From: an uncultured Oscillospiraceae bacterium | Lineage (GTDB): Bacteria > Bacillota > Clostridia > Oscillospirales > Oscillospiraceae | DNA length: 15,385 nt | Reading direction: 5' to 3' | Assembly: GCA_900759385.1 (NCBI GenBank) | Contig: CAAEUZ010000126.1 | Location: 1-15,385, forward strand | Shown: positions 1 through 9,040 of the stretch, one piece after another | How positions within the stretch are numbered: the stretch's first letter is position 1 | Layout of the letters: every line of letters starts with the position of its first letter | Notes under the pieces: model-generated | What the model saw: the letters and a program-made list of their open reading frames with translations, nothing else | Database searches by the model: none | What the model was told of the DNA's origin: nothing | Made by a program: the position numbers and the translations under genes

Positions 1-42
1 CCCGGGCGGCTCCCTTTATGGAGAATCGGTAAATGAGGTGTA

Positions 43-1062
43 TCAGCCAAAGTTCTCAGCGAAACGCATGAGAATTATCGCGGCCTGAGCGCGGGTGGTG
101 TAGCCCTGCGGGTCGAGCGTGGTGGCGGTCACGCCGGAGATGAGCTCCTCGGCTACTGCCCACTGCATGGCCTCAACGGCGTACGCGCTGATGCTGCCGG
201 CATCGGTGTAGGCGCTCAGGTCGGCCCTGGCGCTGACACTGTAGCCCCTGTAAGCGGCGTACCGGAACATGATGGCGGCAAACTGCTCGCGGGTGATGGG
301 GCTGTCCGGCGAGAAGGTGGTCTCGCTGGTGCCGTTGACGATGCTGTTGCCCTCGGCCCAGATGACCGCGTCGGCGTACCAACTGCCCTCGGCTACATCG
401 GCGAAGGGGCTGGCGCCGTTAACGGCGGGGCTGCCGTCGTAGCGGTAGAGGATGGTGACGACCATCGCGCGGGTCAGCGTCGAGTAGGGCGCAAACTCCG
501 TGTCGGACACGCCGTCCATCAGGCCGTTGGTGTAGACGTACACGACCGCGTCGTAGAACCAGTCGCCGGTGTCAACGTCCTCAAAGGGGAGGTCAAGCGG
601 GGTGTACTCGGTGACGACGAGCACGTCGCTGGCGGGCATGGTGAAACGGTACTGGTTGTTGCCTATGTACTCGTATTCCACTTCCCTGCCGTTATCCTCG
701 CGGATGATGGTAATGCTCTCGAGGTCGCCGCCCTGGTCGGGGGTGACGGTGATGATGACTGTCTCGCCGCTCTCGGCGGTGTCCTTGTTGGACTCGGTCT
801 CGCCATAGACGGTGTCGTCGATCTCGACGTCATACTCCCTGCCGCCGGTGCCGCCCCCGGGGTTGTCCGGGGAGGGGTCAGGCGTGGGATCGGGCGTAGG
901 ATCAGGTGTGGGGTCCGGTGTGGGATCAGGGGTTGGATCGGGATCACCGAAATCCGCGTCGGAATCACCGATATTCCCGCTTGCGAACGCCGCTATACCC
1001 ATGGTCAGAACCAAGGCCAGAACGAGGACAATGGCCAATAACACTTTAGCTTTGCGCATCAT
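43..1062 (-). CDS. Secreted protein with three C-terminal SLH domains
   Basis: This is a 339-residue exported protein that probably sits on the cell surface by binding secondary cell-wall polymer. Residues 1-27 form a signal peptide (basic start, long hydrophobic core, AFA then S). Residues 40-66 are a Pro/Asp-rich linker of repeated DPTP units, followed by a Gly-rich turn. Residues 75-155 resemble the small beta repeat common in clostridial surface proteins (ITVTPDQGG ... YRFTMPASDV). Three SLH domains follow at about 160-205, 219-270 and 282-336. Their TRAE-like motifs read TRAM, TREQ and TRAQ, so the arginines are kept. Three SLH units is the usual number for wall attachment. The ribosome site GAAAGGAG (1068-1075) lies 5 nt before the first ATG and 8 nt before a second ATG at 1059, and either may be used. 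The gene starts 31 nt after the giant protein gene and is probably co-transcribed with it. No enzymatic domain is visible; the protein may act as a wall-binding partner for the giant protein (inference). Confidence 0.9.
   Translation of the reverse strand: MMRKAKVLLAIVLVLALVLTMGIAAFASGNIGDSDADFGDPDPTPDPTPDPTPDPTPDPTPDPSPDNPGGGTGGREYDVEIDDTVYGETESNKDTAESGETVIITVTPDQGGDLESITIIREDNGREVEYEYIGNNQYRFTMPASDVLVVTEYTPLDLPFEDVDTGDWFYDAVVYVYTNGLMDGVSDTEFAPYSTLTRAMVVTILYRYDGSPAVNGASPFADVAEGSWYADAVIWAEGNSIVNGTSETTFSPDSPITREQFAAIMFRYAAYRGYSVSARADLSAYTDAGSISAYAVEAMQWAVAEELISGVTATTLDPQGYTTRAQAAIILMRFAENFG
865..948 (-). repeat. Tandem 12-bp repeat encoding a (PDPT)n linker
   Basis: About six and a half copies of a 12-base unit encode the Pro/Asp/Thr linker of the SLH protein (residues 39-66). 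The copies differ mostly at synonymous positions (GGATCAGG, GGGTCCGG and GGATCGGG variants on the + strand). Such linkers usually space a wall-binding domain from the rest of the protein. In-frame gain or loss of units would change linker length without breaking the frame. Confidence 0.85.
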
Positions 1063-1093
1063 TCAATCTCCTTTCTTAAGGATTTGCTGCAGC

Positions 1094-4000
1094 TCAACCT
1101 ACCTGGCCAGGAGTAGACACGAAAGTGTATCCCTCTGCCTCCAGGTAGAACCTGACGCTTCCGGTCAGGGCAGTATCCCAAGTGGCGTAGTAATAGGCGT
1201 AGTCAGGATCCCAGCCACTCTGCCACAGCTCACTGCCCGGAAGGATCTCGGTCATGTGCACTCCCGGGAAAAGCAGGTTTTCATCACTATCCGGCTGGCC
1301 ATTTACCAGCCTCCAGGCACCGACCGTCAGATCATCAATGCCGCTGGCAGGCACCCAATTTCCAGTGTAGTCCTGACGCTCAAGAGCTACATAAACACCT
1401 GTCGGGGTCTTATTGAAGAAGTTACCCTGAATGGTGGCGGATTCCCAACCGGCGTAGAGGAATATTGTGTCATTTACCTGAGTGTCGAAATCCCACTCAT
1501 AGGCATTTGTCCAGTTCTCGCTCTCTTCGCCATAGTTTTCCACACCAGCATACCAGCCGGTAAAGTAATGGCCGGCATAGGTCGGGATCTCAGGCTCAGG
1601 CACAGCAGTGCCCTTGACTATTTTGACCGAGTCAATAAGGCCGCTGCCATCGTTGTACACGAAGTATACAGTGACTGCGTCAGCCCACTTGGCATAGAGA
1701 TGGACATCTCCCTCACCGACGGTAATCGGGAATTGAGCCGGCTCGGTGCAGCCAGCATCAGTGTACCAGCCCTGGAATATGAAGCTGTCACGCTCCGGAT
1801 TCTCCTCAGGCTCATTGATCACGTCGCCATAGTGAATAGGTGTAACATTGTAGAACAGTGCCGCATTGTTGGCGTTCTCCACATTGTGGTAGTAGAGGGT
1901 GTAATCATTCTGCTCCCACACCGCGTAGAGGGTGAAGCTGCCGAGCACCTGGTTCTGGGTGAAGTTCCAGTATGCCGTCCCGTCAGGTTCAGTGCTCCAG
2001 CCGAGGAACTTGTAACCGTCGCGGGTCGGGTTTTCCGTGGGCGCTGTCAGGTAGCCCTGATACTCCACATACTGCGGGGCCCAAGGCGTACCGGCCGCAT
2101 AGTCGTCGCCGTAACCGTTGTTGAAGGTCACGGTGTAGGTGTTCCTGGCCCACTTGGCGTAGAGCGTGATGTTGTCGGTTACCGGGGTGCTGAAATCATA
2201 GAGATTCTCGCACCCGGACTCGGTGTACCAGCCGCCGAAGATCCAGCCGTCTCGGGCCGGGTCGTCGGGCTTCACAGCGGCCTCACCGTAAATCACGTCC
2301 TGGGTGGTGTAGACGTTGCTGCCGGTACCGGTGTCGTAATTCAGGTCAAACGTGACCTTGTAGCCCATGTCGGTCTTGACGTCCACGTAGATCGTGTTGC
2401 TCGGCCAGTTCCAGTTGTAATCCTGGCCGTAGTAATCGAGGGCCACGGTGTTGTCAGTGCCGGCGTAGGTTATGGCCAGATCGCCCACGGTGGAACCCGG
2501 GTACTTGCGCTCAATAGCGTTGCGCACCTGGGTCTCCAGGTCGTTCCAGTTGATCAGCTCGCCGTAATTGCCGCTGATGCTGGCGCTTACCTCAGTCAGG
2601 AGCTGGCCGTTGACGTATATGTTGGCCGCTATCGTGTACAGCTCGAAGTTGTACTCGATCGTCACAACGCCGTCAGTGGTGGACTCAAGGGCATAGGTGA
2701 TCGTCTCAGCGCCGTTGGCGCCGGTGGTGTAATAGAGGTCGAAGCTGCGGCCGTCCTCGGTGGCCACGCGCAGGTAATCCCAGCCGCTGGCCTTGTCGGC
2801 TATGGCAACGTAGGCCTTCTGGGCCTCGTTGTACTGGAACCCCAGCGGAGGCAGCTCGTACGCATCGTAATCGGTGTGGAGCGCCATGTTGCTCACGCTG
2901 ACCTCGCTGCCGTCGCCGTCCTTGATGAAGGCGTAGACTATGGTGCGCAGGTTCAGCGTCTCGGTGACCCCGGCAGTGGTGCCGAAGCCGTCAGTGGCCG
3001 TGAAGGTTATGGTCTGCGTGTCGGCCGGAATGGAGACGACCTCGTAAACAGCCGTGTAGGTGGAGGTACCGGTGGACTCGTGATAATCCTCGGTAATGTC
3101 GCCGTACTGCTTGAGCACGCCGTTATTGTTGGCCAGTTCTATGCTTATCTCCTGGTTGGGCGCGCCCTCCACAGTGACTTTGACATAGTGGGCCGTCTGA
3201 TACGTGTGCTGCGCCGTGCCGGCAGTTACCGTATACGGCTCGTCGCGGACGATGTACAGGGCGCTGTCGCTGACGTCGGTTGTGATCTCAAGCTGCTGCG
3301 GGACTACCTTGACCATAGCCCAGATGTAGGCCGTGCCGCCGGAGCTGAGAGCTACCTCTATCAGGTCCTCATAGTACCCGCTGTCCGGCAGCAGATTGTA
3401 CATCGGCTGCACGCTGAGCACAGTGCCGTCGCCCCTGACAAGGAAGTGGGCGCTGTTGACGGCGTTGGCGATGTTTTCGGTGTAGGCCTCGGTCTTGACC
3501 TCGGCGCCGGAAGCGATGACATTCTGCGCGACCTCGCCCCAGTCCATGATCCTGGCCCAGACGGCGTAGTAATCGGCGTTGCCGGTCACGGCTATCTTCT
3601 GCACATCGGTGCCAATCTCAACCTTGCCGTACGGCGTGCCGGACCAGCCAATGAACTTATAGCCGTCGCGGGTGAAGTAATCGCTCGCGGGCACGGGCGA
3701 ATCGTTGCCGTACGGCACACTGTAAGTGTAGCTGTTGCCATTGTCCGCATTGCTGCCGCCGTTGCCGTGGAAGGTGACGTCGTAATTCTGTCCCTCGAAC
3801 TTGACGTACAGCGTCACATCGTCCGTGACCGTCATGGTGTCGAAGTTCCACTTGCTCTCGGCGGTGAAGTCCGGGTCGGTGTACCAGCCCTCGATCTCCA
3901 TGCCCTCGGGGACAGGGACATTCGCAGCGGCAGGCTCATTCACATAAGCGCCATAGTAGTACTCTTCCCTGCCAATGACATCCCCGCCGTCCATGAACGT

Positions 4001-7000
4001 GACATTGACGACTGTCTGATCCCAGTGGGCAGTGAATTCCATGTTTCCGCTCCAAGCGTACTCCATTTCAACTTCTGCATCGTACCTGCTGCCGGCGGAA
4101 TCATACCAGCCGGTGAAAGTATATCCTTCGTAAACAGGCGTCGGCAGGGTGTAGGTCTGGCCGTAGTTTACAGTGAACGAGTACTCGTCCCGACCGTAAA
4201 CTTCGCCTCCGTTGCCCTTGAGGAAGACCGTGTAGTCAACCTCCCTCCACTGGGCCTTGAACACGCCGTTGGCATTATAATACCAGCCGAGGAATTCATA
4301 GCCCTCTTTGGAGACCTCATCGGTCAGGGCCAGCTTATCGCAGTTGTCGGCCGTTACTGTGATGGTGTTTGGTCCGATAGTATTGTTGTAATTACCGCCG
4401 TCAGTGTTGTAGGTGATTACATCGCCAATGCCAAATGCCGCGCTGCTGTAAGCGTATGCAGGTCCGCCATTGGCATTATACTTGTAGTAGTAGACCTGAT
4501 ACTGCTTGGCTTCCCACTGAGCGGTGAACGAATTGGCATCCGCATCATACACCCAGCCGAGGAAGTCGAAGCCGGCCCGCTGCGGATCGCCGATATTGCA
4601 ATCCTCAACTATTACGTGGGTAGCGGAATTGGTGCCCTCGCCGTACACGCCGCCGGCCGGATTGACCGTGACCGTAGTGTTGTAAGGCACGCTTACGACC
4701 GCATCCTCACGCGGGGAGCCGTTGTCGTACGCGGTGTAGCTGATATTGAGCATACGCACGTCAAACATGGCGTAGAGGTTGAGGTCGCCGTAGATCTTGC
4801 CGGTGGCGAACTGCCACGGCGTATCTCCCCGGCCGTCGCCGTCGGTGTCATAGTACCAGCCTATAAACTCGGCCCCATCGAGGACAGGATCGGTCTTAAG
4901 CGGGGTAACGGTACCGCCGTACACCGGGTGCTTGGTAGCTATAATGCTTCCGTCAGCGCCAATATAATTGACAGTATATTTGGTCTGAGTCCACACAGCG
5001 TAGAGGGTGATGTCCTTGCTGTCAGCGGAGTCGAAAGAGGTGTACTGCTGATCCTCATAGACGATTTCACCGCTGTCCTTTTCAGTGGCCCAGCCGACAA
5101 AACTCCAGCCCTCGCGGGTGAACTGATTGGCCGTCAGAGGCTTGCTCTCGCCAAAGGCAAACGACTGGGTGTACTGAGCGCCCACGCCGCCGTTGGCATC
5201 GAACGTAATGGTGAACGCCTTGGCTTCGTACTTGGCATACAGGACGGTGTTTTGGGTCACCGTGTCCTCGGCGAAGTTCCACTCAGTGCCTTCATCATAG
5301 GTTCTGGTAGTATACCATCCGGTGATGGTGTAGCCCTCAATATCATAATTGCTGCTGGTGGGCGCCTTTACGGTGCTGCCGTACTTGACGTTTTTGTTGG
5401 TCCAGCTGAAGTCCTGGCCCTGGTACGTCACCTGATAGACAGCTTCGGTCCAGTGCGCATACAGGATGGTATCTTTGTCAAGCGTGCTGGTGGTCTCGAA
5501 CTCCACGCGCTCGCCGCCATCCGCTCTGGTGTACCAGCCTCTGAAAACATAGCCTTCACGGGTGGGTATTTCCACATTGCCAATGGGTGTGGTCTCGGAG
5601 GCGGGATATACCTTTACATCACTGCCGTCCGCGTAGGCACCGCCGTTGGCATAAAGCGTCAGCTCATAGCTGTTGGCATCCCACTTGGCATAATAGGTCA
5701 CACTGCCTGTGATAACTGTGGACGCGTTCCAGGCGTTCCCGTCTTCATCGAACCAGCCCGCAAAGGTATATCCGTCCCTGGTGGGGTTGGCTATTTCCGC
5801 GCTGACGCGGTATCCGCTCTGCACATCTTCACTGTAGCTGCCGGTCCAGTTCCTGTTGGCCGTGAACGTGCCTCCGTTTCCTTCGAAGGACACCTTATAG
5901 CTGCTGTTCCTCCAGCCGGCGTACAGCGTGGCGCTGGCGCTTACGGTATTGCTGAAGTCCCAGGGCGTATCGCTGCCTTTCAGGAACCAGCCGAGGAATT
6001 CGTGGCCTTCCCAGGATGGATCGGTGGGCCTGCTGACCGTGCCGCCATGGCCGACCGTCTGCGCTGCGGGCGCAGTGCCGGGGGCGCCGCTGAGGTCAAA
6101 GGCGATCTTGTACCGGCCAGCGTTCCAAGACGCGGTGACTTCTATGTCACTGGTTATCGAAGTGTCAGAAGTCCACACAGCCCCGTTGGCGTACCAACCG
6201 GAGAAAGTGTACCCGTCGCGGGTGGGGTTGTTCAGCACAACGTTTGCATCAGCTATGGTCTGACCATATGTTACCTCAACCGTGAAAATGGGCCCGCTGG
6301 TTACCGGCGCGTTATTTATGTTCAGAACCGCGTCGTTAGCGCCCGCGTTGATTGTGACAATGTAGGTCTTTGGTATCCACATAGCCTTGAGAGTAAAGTT
6401 GCTCTCAACCGGAGTAGAGAACACGTACTCCGTGCCCACACCGTCGATGTACCAGTACTGGAACTCAAAGCCGTCGTACTCCGGAGTAGCCGGCGGAGTA
6501 GCATTTTCACCCTTCTTGACGGTCTGCACGGTGGAAGCCTGGCCGTTGCCGTAGTCAAACGTAACTTTATAGTAGACGTCGTCCCACTGGGCAGTAAGGC
6601 GCAGATTGCCGGTTACAGCGTCGGTCTTGGGATCGAAAATGTTGCCGTCCTCATCCAGCCACACAGTAAAGGCCATTCCCTCCCTCTCGGGAGCGGTGAT
6701 ATCAGCGCCGTTGGCCTCCACCACTGTAGAGCCGTGTTCCACTGTCACGGGATAAGTGTCGCCGATGCCTTCCCATGCGCCTCCGTTGGCCCAGAAGGTA
6801 ACGGTATATTCGTTGATGTCCCAGTAGGCAGTGAATGTAGCAGGATTTGCAAACGTAGTCTCGGTAATATTCAGGCGATCAGTGCCGCCGGGCCAGTACC
6901 AGCCCGTGAAGCTGTATCCCTCATACGAAATCTCGGGAAGCAGATCTTCCGTGAGTTTCGTACCAGCATCAATTGTGATCTCTTTATACGTAGTGGTTCC

Positions 7001-9040
7001 GTCACTGAAGGTGCCGCCGTTGGCATTGAAGGTAAGCGTCACCTCATCCCGCTCCCAAACTGCGTAGAGGGTAGTGGCCTCGGTGACGGGAGTGCCGCCG
7101 GTGCCGAAAACGAAGTCAGGCTTGGTGGCGTCCGCAGTCGTAGCCCAGCCGATGAGAGTATAATACTGGCGGCTCACGTCATCACTGCCCAGCTCGTAAG
7201 TTTTATCTATAGTCGAGTTGGCATTGACGTTGAGGGAAATGGTCGGATCATTGATAAATGAACCGCTGTTGGCGTTGAACTCAACGGTATAGGTTACAGC
7301 CGTGTACTTGGCGTAAAGGGTGACATTGCCACCGACACCCTGAGACATGTCCCAAGGAGTTACAAAGTCATTGTCCTGATACCACCCCTCGAAGGTAAAC
7401 CCTTCTTTGGCATCCGGCTGGGCATATGTAATCGTAGAGCCGTACGCCACTTGTTCCCTGTGAATCTCAGTGTCGCCGTCCATGTATATGACGGTGTATT
7501 CATTGGTGTTCCAAACCGCCTTGATGGCGACGTCACCGGTGATTGGGGTCTCGCCGGAAACCCAAGTATTGCCGTTTCCATCTACCCAGCCCATGAACGT
7601 GGCGCCGGTCATGGTCGGAGACTGAACGGTTACGGTTTCACCGTACTTCACCTTAAGGCTATCGCCCTGACCAGCAGGAAGGTCACCGCCGTTGGCGTCA
7701 ACGGTAACGGTGTACTCTATTGGGTTCCAGCCGGCGGTAAGATTTATATCTTCACCGACTTTGGTGTTGAAATCCCATCGAGTGTCGCCGTACCACCAGC
7801 CGGTAAACGTATAACCGGGCCGGACGGGATCAGCGGGCTTGATGCTGGCTATGGAGCCGTCGGTGGTGTATTCCACCTTAGCAGCTCCAGTCCCATCATC
7901 CCAAGTGCCGCCGTTAGGGTCAAACTGCACCTTATACTCAATCTGCTCCCACTTGGCTACCAGATTAAGGTCGCCTGTGAGCGTTCCAGACGTCCACTGG
8001 GTACTGCCGCCGTCAACGAACCAGCCGAGGAATTCATAGCCCTCGCGTTCCGGAGTATCAGGGGCATAGACGGTGCCAACATCGTATTTGCCGACTGCAG
8101 TGCCCTCAAAATCGCCAATCTTGCCGCCAGCAAGGTCAGCGGTAACGGTGACCTGCTCCGGCACGATCGGATTCCATACAGCCGTAAACGTTACACCATC
8201 GCTAACTTCAATAAGAGCATTTGCCGGGATAAACTCAGAGCCTTCTTCGCCGTTCCACCATCCGGCAAATGTCACGTTATTATCGTGTTCCGGCACATCA
8301 GGCGTTCTGATTTGCATTGTCCCAGCGAGGGAAAAACTTGCAACTGCTATGTTATCACTACCGTTATCTACGAAACTGACAACATAAGGTGCGTTAATCT
8401 CGCTGTTTGTGCTGGGAGCAGCAAAAATTACCGCATTGTCATCATCACTCTGTATAGCAGCCGCTTCTGCATCATCCCAGTCACCGTAATACGAAAACAG
8501 GTTGTTTGCCTTCACACCATAAGTTGTAACGTTGAAGCTGGTATTATTAACATTCATATTGAATGTACCGCCGTTTACGTTAACGACTCCACCGTTTGAG
8601 GTGCTAGCCAACCCAGTCGTATATGTAAAGCTGCCGCCCTCGATAGTCAATGTAGCTCCCTTAACGTTAAACGCACGCTGTTTGACGTCTATTGAGCCGC
8701 CGCCAACGCTGTCGATTATTGTCAAGGCATTGCCGCTTCCACTAACAACAATAGTCTTTCCCATTGACATCGTATGGCCATTTAGATCCAATGTGACCGC
8801 CTTGCCAGTACTTCCACTGAACACAGTCCATGGATTGCTAGGCCAGCTAATGTCTTTATGCAGGACTATTACATCTCCACTCTCAGCATTATTCATAGCC
8901 GCCGGGAGATTGGCATATCCTTGGCCGTCAATAGTCGCCGTGTATTCAGAGCTCGCGCCTGTATCTGCAAGTGCTGTTGCAGGGAGAAGGCTGAATACCA
9001 TCAGCACGGCTAATAATGTGGCCAAAAGCCGTTTTCTCAT
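1094..9040 (-). CDS. Giant secreted InlB-repeat surface protein (2648 aa)
   Basis: This is a very large exported protein, probably an adhesin or matrix protein. Residues 1-25 are a signal peptide ending ATALA. Residues 30-215 look like a short right-handed beta-helix (LDLNGHT, LTIIDS, LTIEGGSFTY, VNVNGGTFNM). Residues 218-1831 hold about 21 tandem repeats of the Listeria-Bacteroides InlB B-repeat type. Each is about 70-85 residues and runs from YxVxFxxNGG, through GYxFxGW, to LYAKW. Residues 1832-2226 are a non-repeat region with Ig-like beta character that I cannot name. Residues 2227-2535 hold four more InlB repeats. The last 113 residues form a Trp/Tyr-rich tail of unknown fold. I see no LPXTG sorting signal, SLH, choline-binding or other wall anchor, and no C-terminal membrane segment. 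Only four cysteines are present (repeats 17, 18, 22 and 24). The start is firm: AAAAGGAGG at 9049-9057 lies 8 nt before the ATG. Ligand unknown. Confidence 0.93.
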   Translation of the reverse strand: MRKRLLATLLAVLMVFSLLPATALADTGASSEYTATIDGQGYANLPAAMNNAESGDVIVLHKDISWPSNPWTVFSGSTGKAVTLDLNGHTMSMGKTIVVSGSGNALTIIDSVGGGSIDVKQRAFNVKGATLTIEGGSFTYTTGLASTSNGGVVNVNGGTFNMNVNNTSFNVTTYGVKANNLFSYYGDWDDAEAAAIQSDDDNAVIFAAPSTNSEINAPYVVSFVDNGSDNIAVASFSLAGTMQIRTPDVPEHDNNVTFAGWWNGEEGSEFIPANALIEVSDGVTFTAVWNPIVPEQVTVTADLAGGKIGDFEGTAVGKYDVGTVYAPDTPEREGYEFLGWFVDGGSTQWTSGTLTGDLNLVAKWEQIEYKVQFDPNGGTWDDGTGAAKVEYTTDGSIASIKPADPVRPGYTFTGWWYGDTRWDFNTKVGEDINLTAGWNPIEYTVTVDANGGDLPAGQGDSLKVKYGETVTVQSPTMTGATFMGWVDGNGNTWVSGETPITGDVAIKAVWNTNEYTVIYMDGDTEIHREQVAYGSTITYAQPDAKEGFTFEGWYQDNDFVTPWDMSQGVGGNVTLYAKYTAVTYTVEFNANSGSFINDPTISLNVNANSTIDKTYELGSDDVSRQYYTLIGWATTADATKPDFVFGTGGTPVTEATTLYAVWERDEVTLTFNANGGTFSDGTTTYKEITIDAGTKLTEDLLPEISYEGYSFTGWYWPGGTDRLNITETTFANPATFTAYWDINEYTVTFWANGGAWEGIGDTYPVTVEHGSTVVEANGADITAPEREGMAFTVWLDEDGNIFDPKTDAVTGNLRLTAQWDDVYYKVTFDYGNGQASTVQTVKKGENATPPATPEYDGFEFQYWYIDGVGTEYVFSTPVESNFTLKAMWIPKTYIVTINAGANDAVLNINNAPVTSGPIFTVEVTYGQTIADANVVLNNPTRDGYTFSGWYANGAVWTSDTSITSDIEVTASWNAGRYKIAFDLSGAPGTAPAAQTVGHGGTVSRPTDPSWEGHEFLGWFLKGSDTPWDFSNTVSASATLYAGWRNSSYKVSFEGNGGTFTANRNWTGSYSEDVQSGYRVSAEIANPTRDGYTFAGWFDEDGNAWNASTVITGSVTYYAKWDANSYELTLYANGGAYADGSDVKVYPASETTPIGNVEIPTREGYVFRGWYTRADGGERVEFETTSTLDKDTILYAHWTEAVYQVTYQGQDFSWTNKNVKYGSTVKAPTSSNYDIEGYTITGWYTTRTYDEGTEWNFAEDTVTQNTVLYAKYEAKAFTITFDANGGVGAQYTQSFAFGESKPLTANQFTREGWSFVGWATEKDSGEIVYEDQQYTSFDSADSKDITLYAVWTQTKYTVNYIGADGSIIATKHPVYGGTVTPLKTDPVLDGAEFIGWYYDTDGDGRGDTPWQFATGKIYGDLNLYAMFDVRMLNISYTAYDNGSPREDAVVSVPYNTTVTVNPAGGVYGEGTNSATHVIVEDCNIGDPQRAGFDFLGWVYDADANSFTAQWEAKQYQVYYYKYNANGGPAYAYSSAAFGIGDVITYNTDGGNYNNTIGPNTITVTADNCDKLALTDEVSKEGYEFLGWYYNANGVFKAQWREVDYTVFLKGNGGEVYGRDEYSFTVNYGQTYTLPTPVYEGYTFTGWYDSAGSRYDAEVEMEYAWSGNMEFTAHWDQTVVNVTFMDGGDVIGREEYYYGAYVNEPAAANVPVPEGMEIEGWYTDPDFTAESKWNFDTMTVTDDVTLYVKFEGQNYDVTFHGNGGSNADNGNSYTYSVPYGNDSPVPASDYFTRDGYKFIGWSGTPYGKVEIGTDVQKIAVTGNADYYAVWARIMDWGEVAQNVIASGAEVKTEAYTENIANAVNSAHFLVRGDGTVLSVQPMYNLLPDSGYYEDLIEVALSSGGTAYIWAMVKVVPQQLEITTDVSDSALYIVRDEPYTVTAGTAQHTYQTAHYVKVTVEGAPNQEISIELANNNGVLKQYGDITEDYHESTGTSTYTAVYEVVSIPADTQTITFTATDGFGTTAGVTETLNLRTIVYAFIKDGDGSEVSVSNMALHTDYDAYELPPLGFQYNEAQKAYVAIADKASGWDYLRVATEDGRSFDLYYTTGANGAETITYALESTTDGVVTIEYNFELYTIAANIYVNGQLLTEVSASISGNYGELINWNDLETQVRNAIERKYPGSTVGDLAITYAGTDNTVALDYYGQDYNWNWPSNTIYVDVKTDMGYKVTFDLNYDTGTGSNVYTTQDVIYGEAAVKPDDPARDGWIFGGWYTESGCENLYDFSTPVTDNITLYAKWARNTYTVTFNNGYGDDYAAGTPWAPQYVEYQGYLTAPTENPTRDGYKFLGWSTEPDGTAYWNFTQNQVLGSFTLYAVWEQNDYTLYYHNVENANNAALFYNVTPIHYGDVINEPEENPERDSFIFQGWYTDAGCTEPAQFPITVGEGDVHLYAKWADAVTVYFVYNDGSGLIDSVKIVKGTAVPEPEIPTYAGHYFTGWYAGVENYGEESENWTNAYEWDFDTQVNDTIFLYAGWESATIQGNFFNKTPTGVYVALERQDYTGNWVPASGIDDLTVGAWRLVNGQPDSDENLLFPGVHMTEILPGSELWQSGWDPDYAYYYATWDTALTGSVRFYLEAEGYTFVSTPGQVG
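1436..2362 (-). repeat. Second InlB-repeat block, four units (residues 2227-2535)
   Basis: Four further units of the same repeat family lie after the unnamed central region (residues 1832-2226). The GW motifs are WIFGGWYT, YKFLGWST, FIFQGWYT and YFTGWYA, and each unit ends in LYAKW, LYAVW or LYAGW. The first and third units contain a cysteine in an SGCE or AGCT loop, which is common in this family. The non-repeat insert splitting the arrays suggests a separately folded functional domain held between two stalk segments (inference). Confidence 0.88.
3548..8389 (-). repeat. Array of about 21 InlB-type B-repeats (residues 218-1831)
   Basis: This is the coding region of the first repeat block in the giant protein. 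By hand alignment I count about 21 units, each starting with a Y/VxVxF strand, carrying a central G-[YF]-x-F-x-GW motif and ending in TLYAKW-like residues. The units differ widely in sequence, so this is an old, diverged array rather than a recently amplified one. Units 17 and 18 (roughly 4250-4760) are atypical: they have a longer first half and a shortened GW-to-QW second half, and each carries one cysteine. The family is beta-grasp-like and is used as a stalk and in ligand contact in InlB-type proteins. Confidence 0.9.

Noticed and set aside
1..42. Possible terminator after the SLH gene
   Set aside because: Only a 4-bp CTCC/GGAG pairing is visible and the window ends too soon to judge.
7451..8599. 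382-codon + strand frame opposite the 5' part of the giant gene
   Set aside because: It is in the same codon register as the longer antisense frame and exists because TTA, CTA and TCA are scarce in the sense gene. No ribosome site or recognisable protein.
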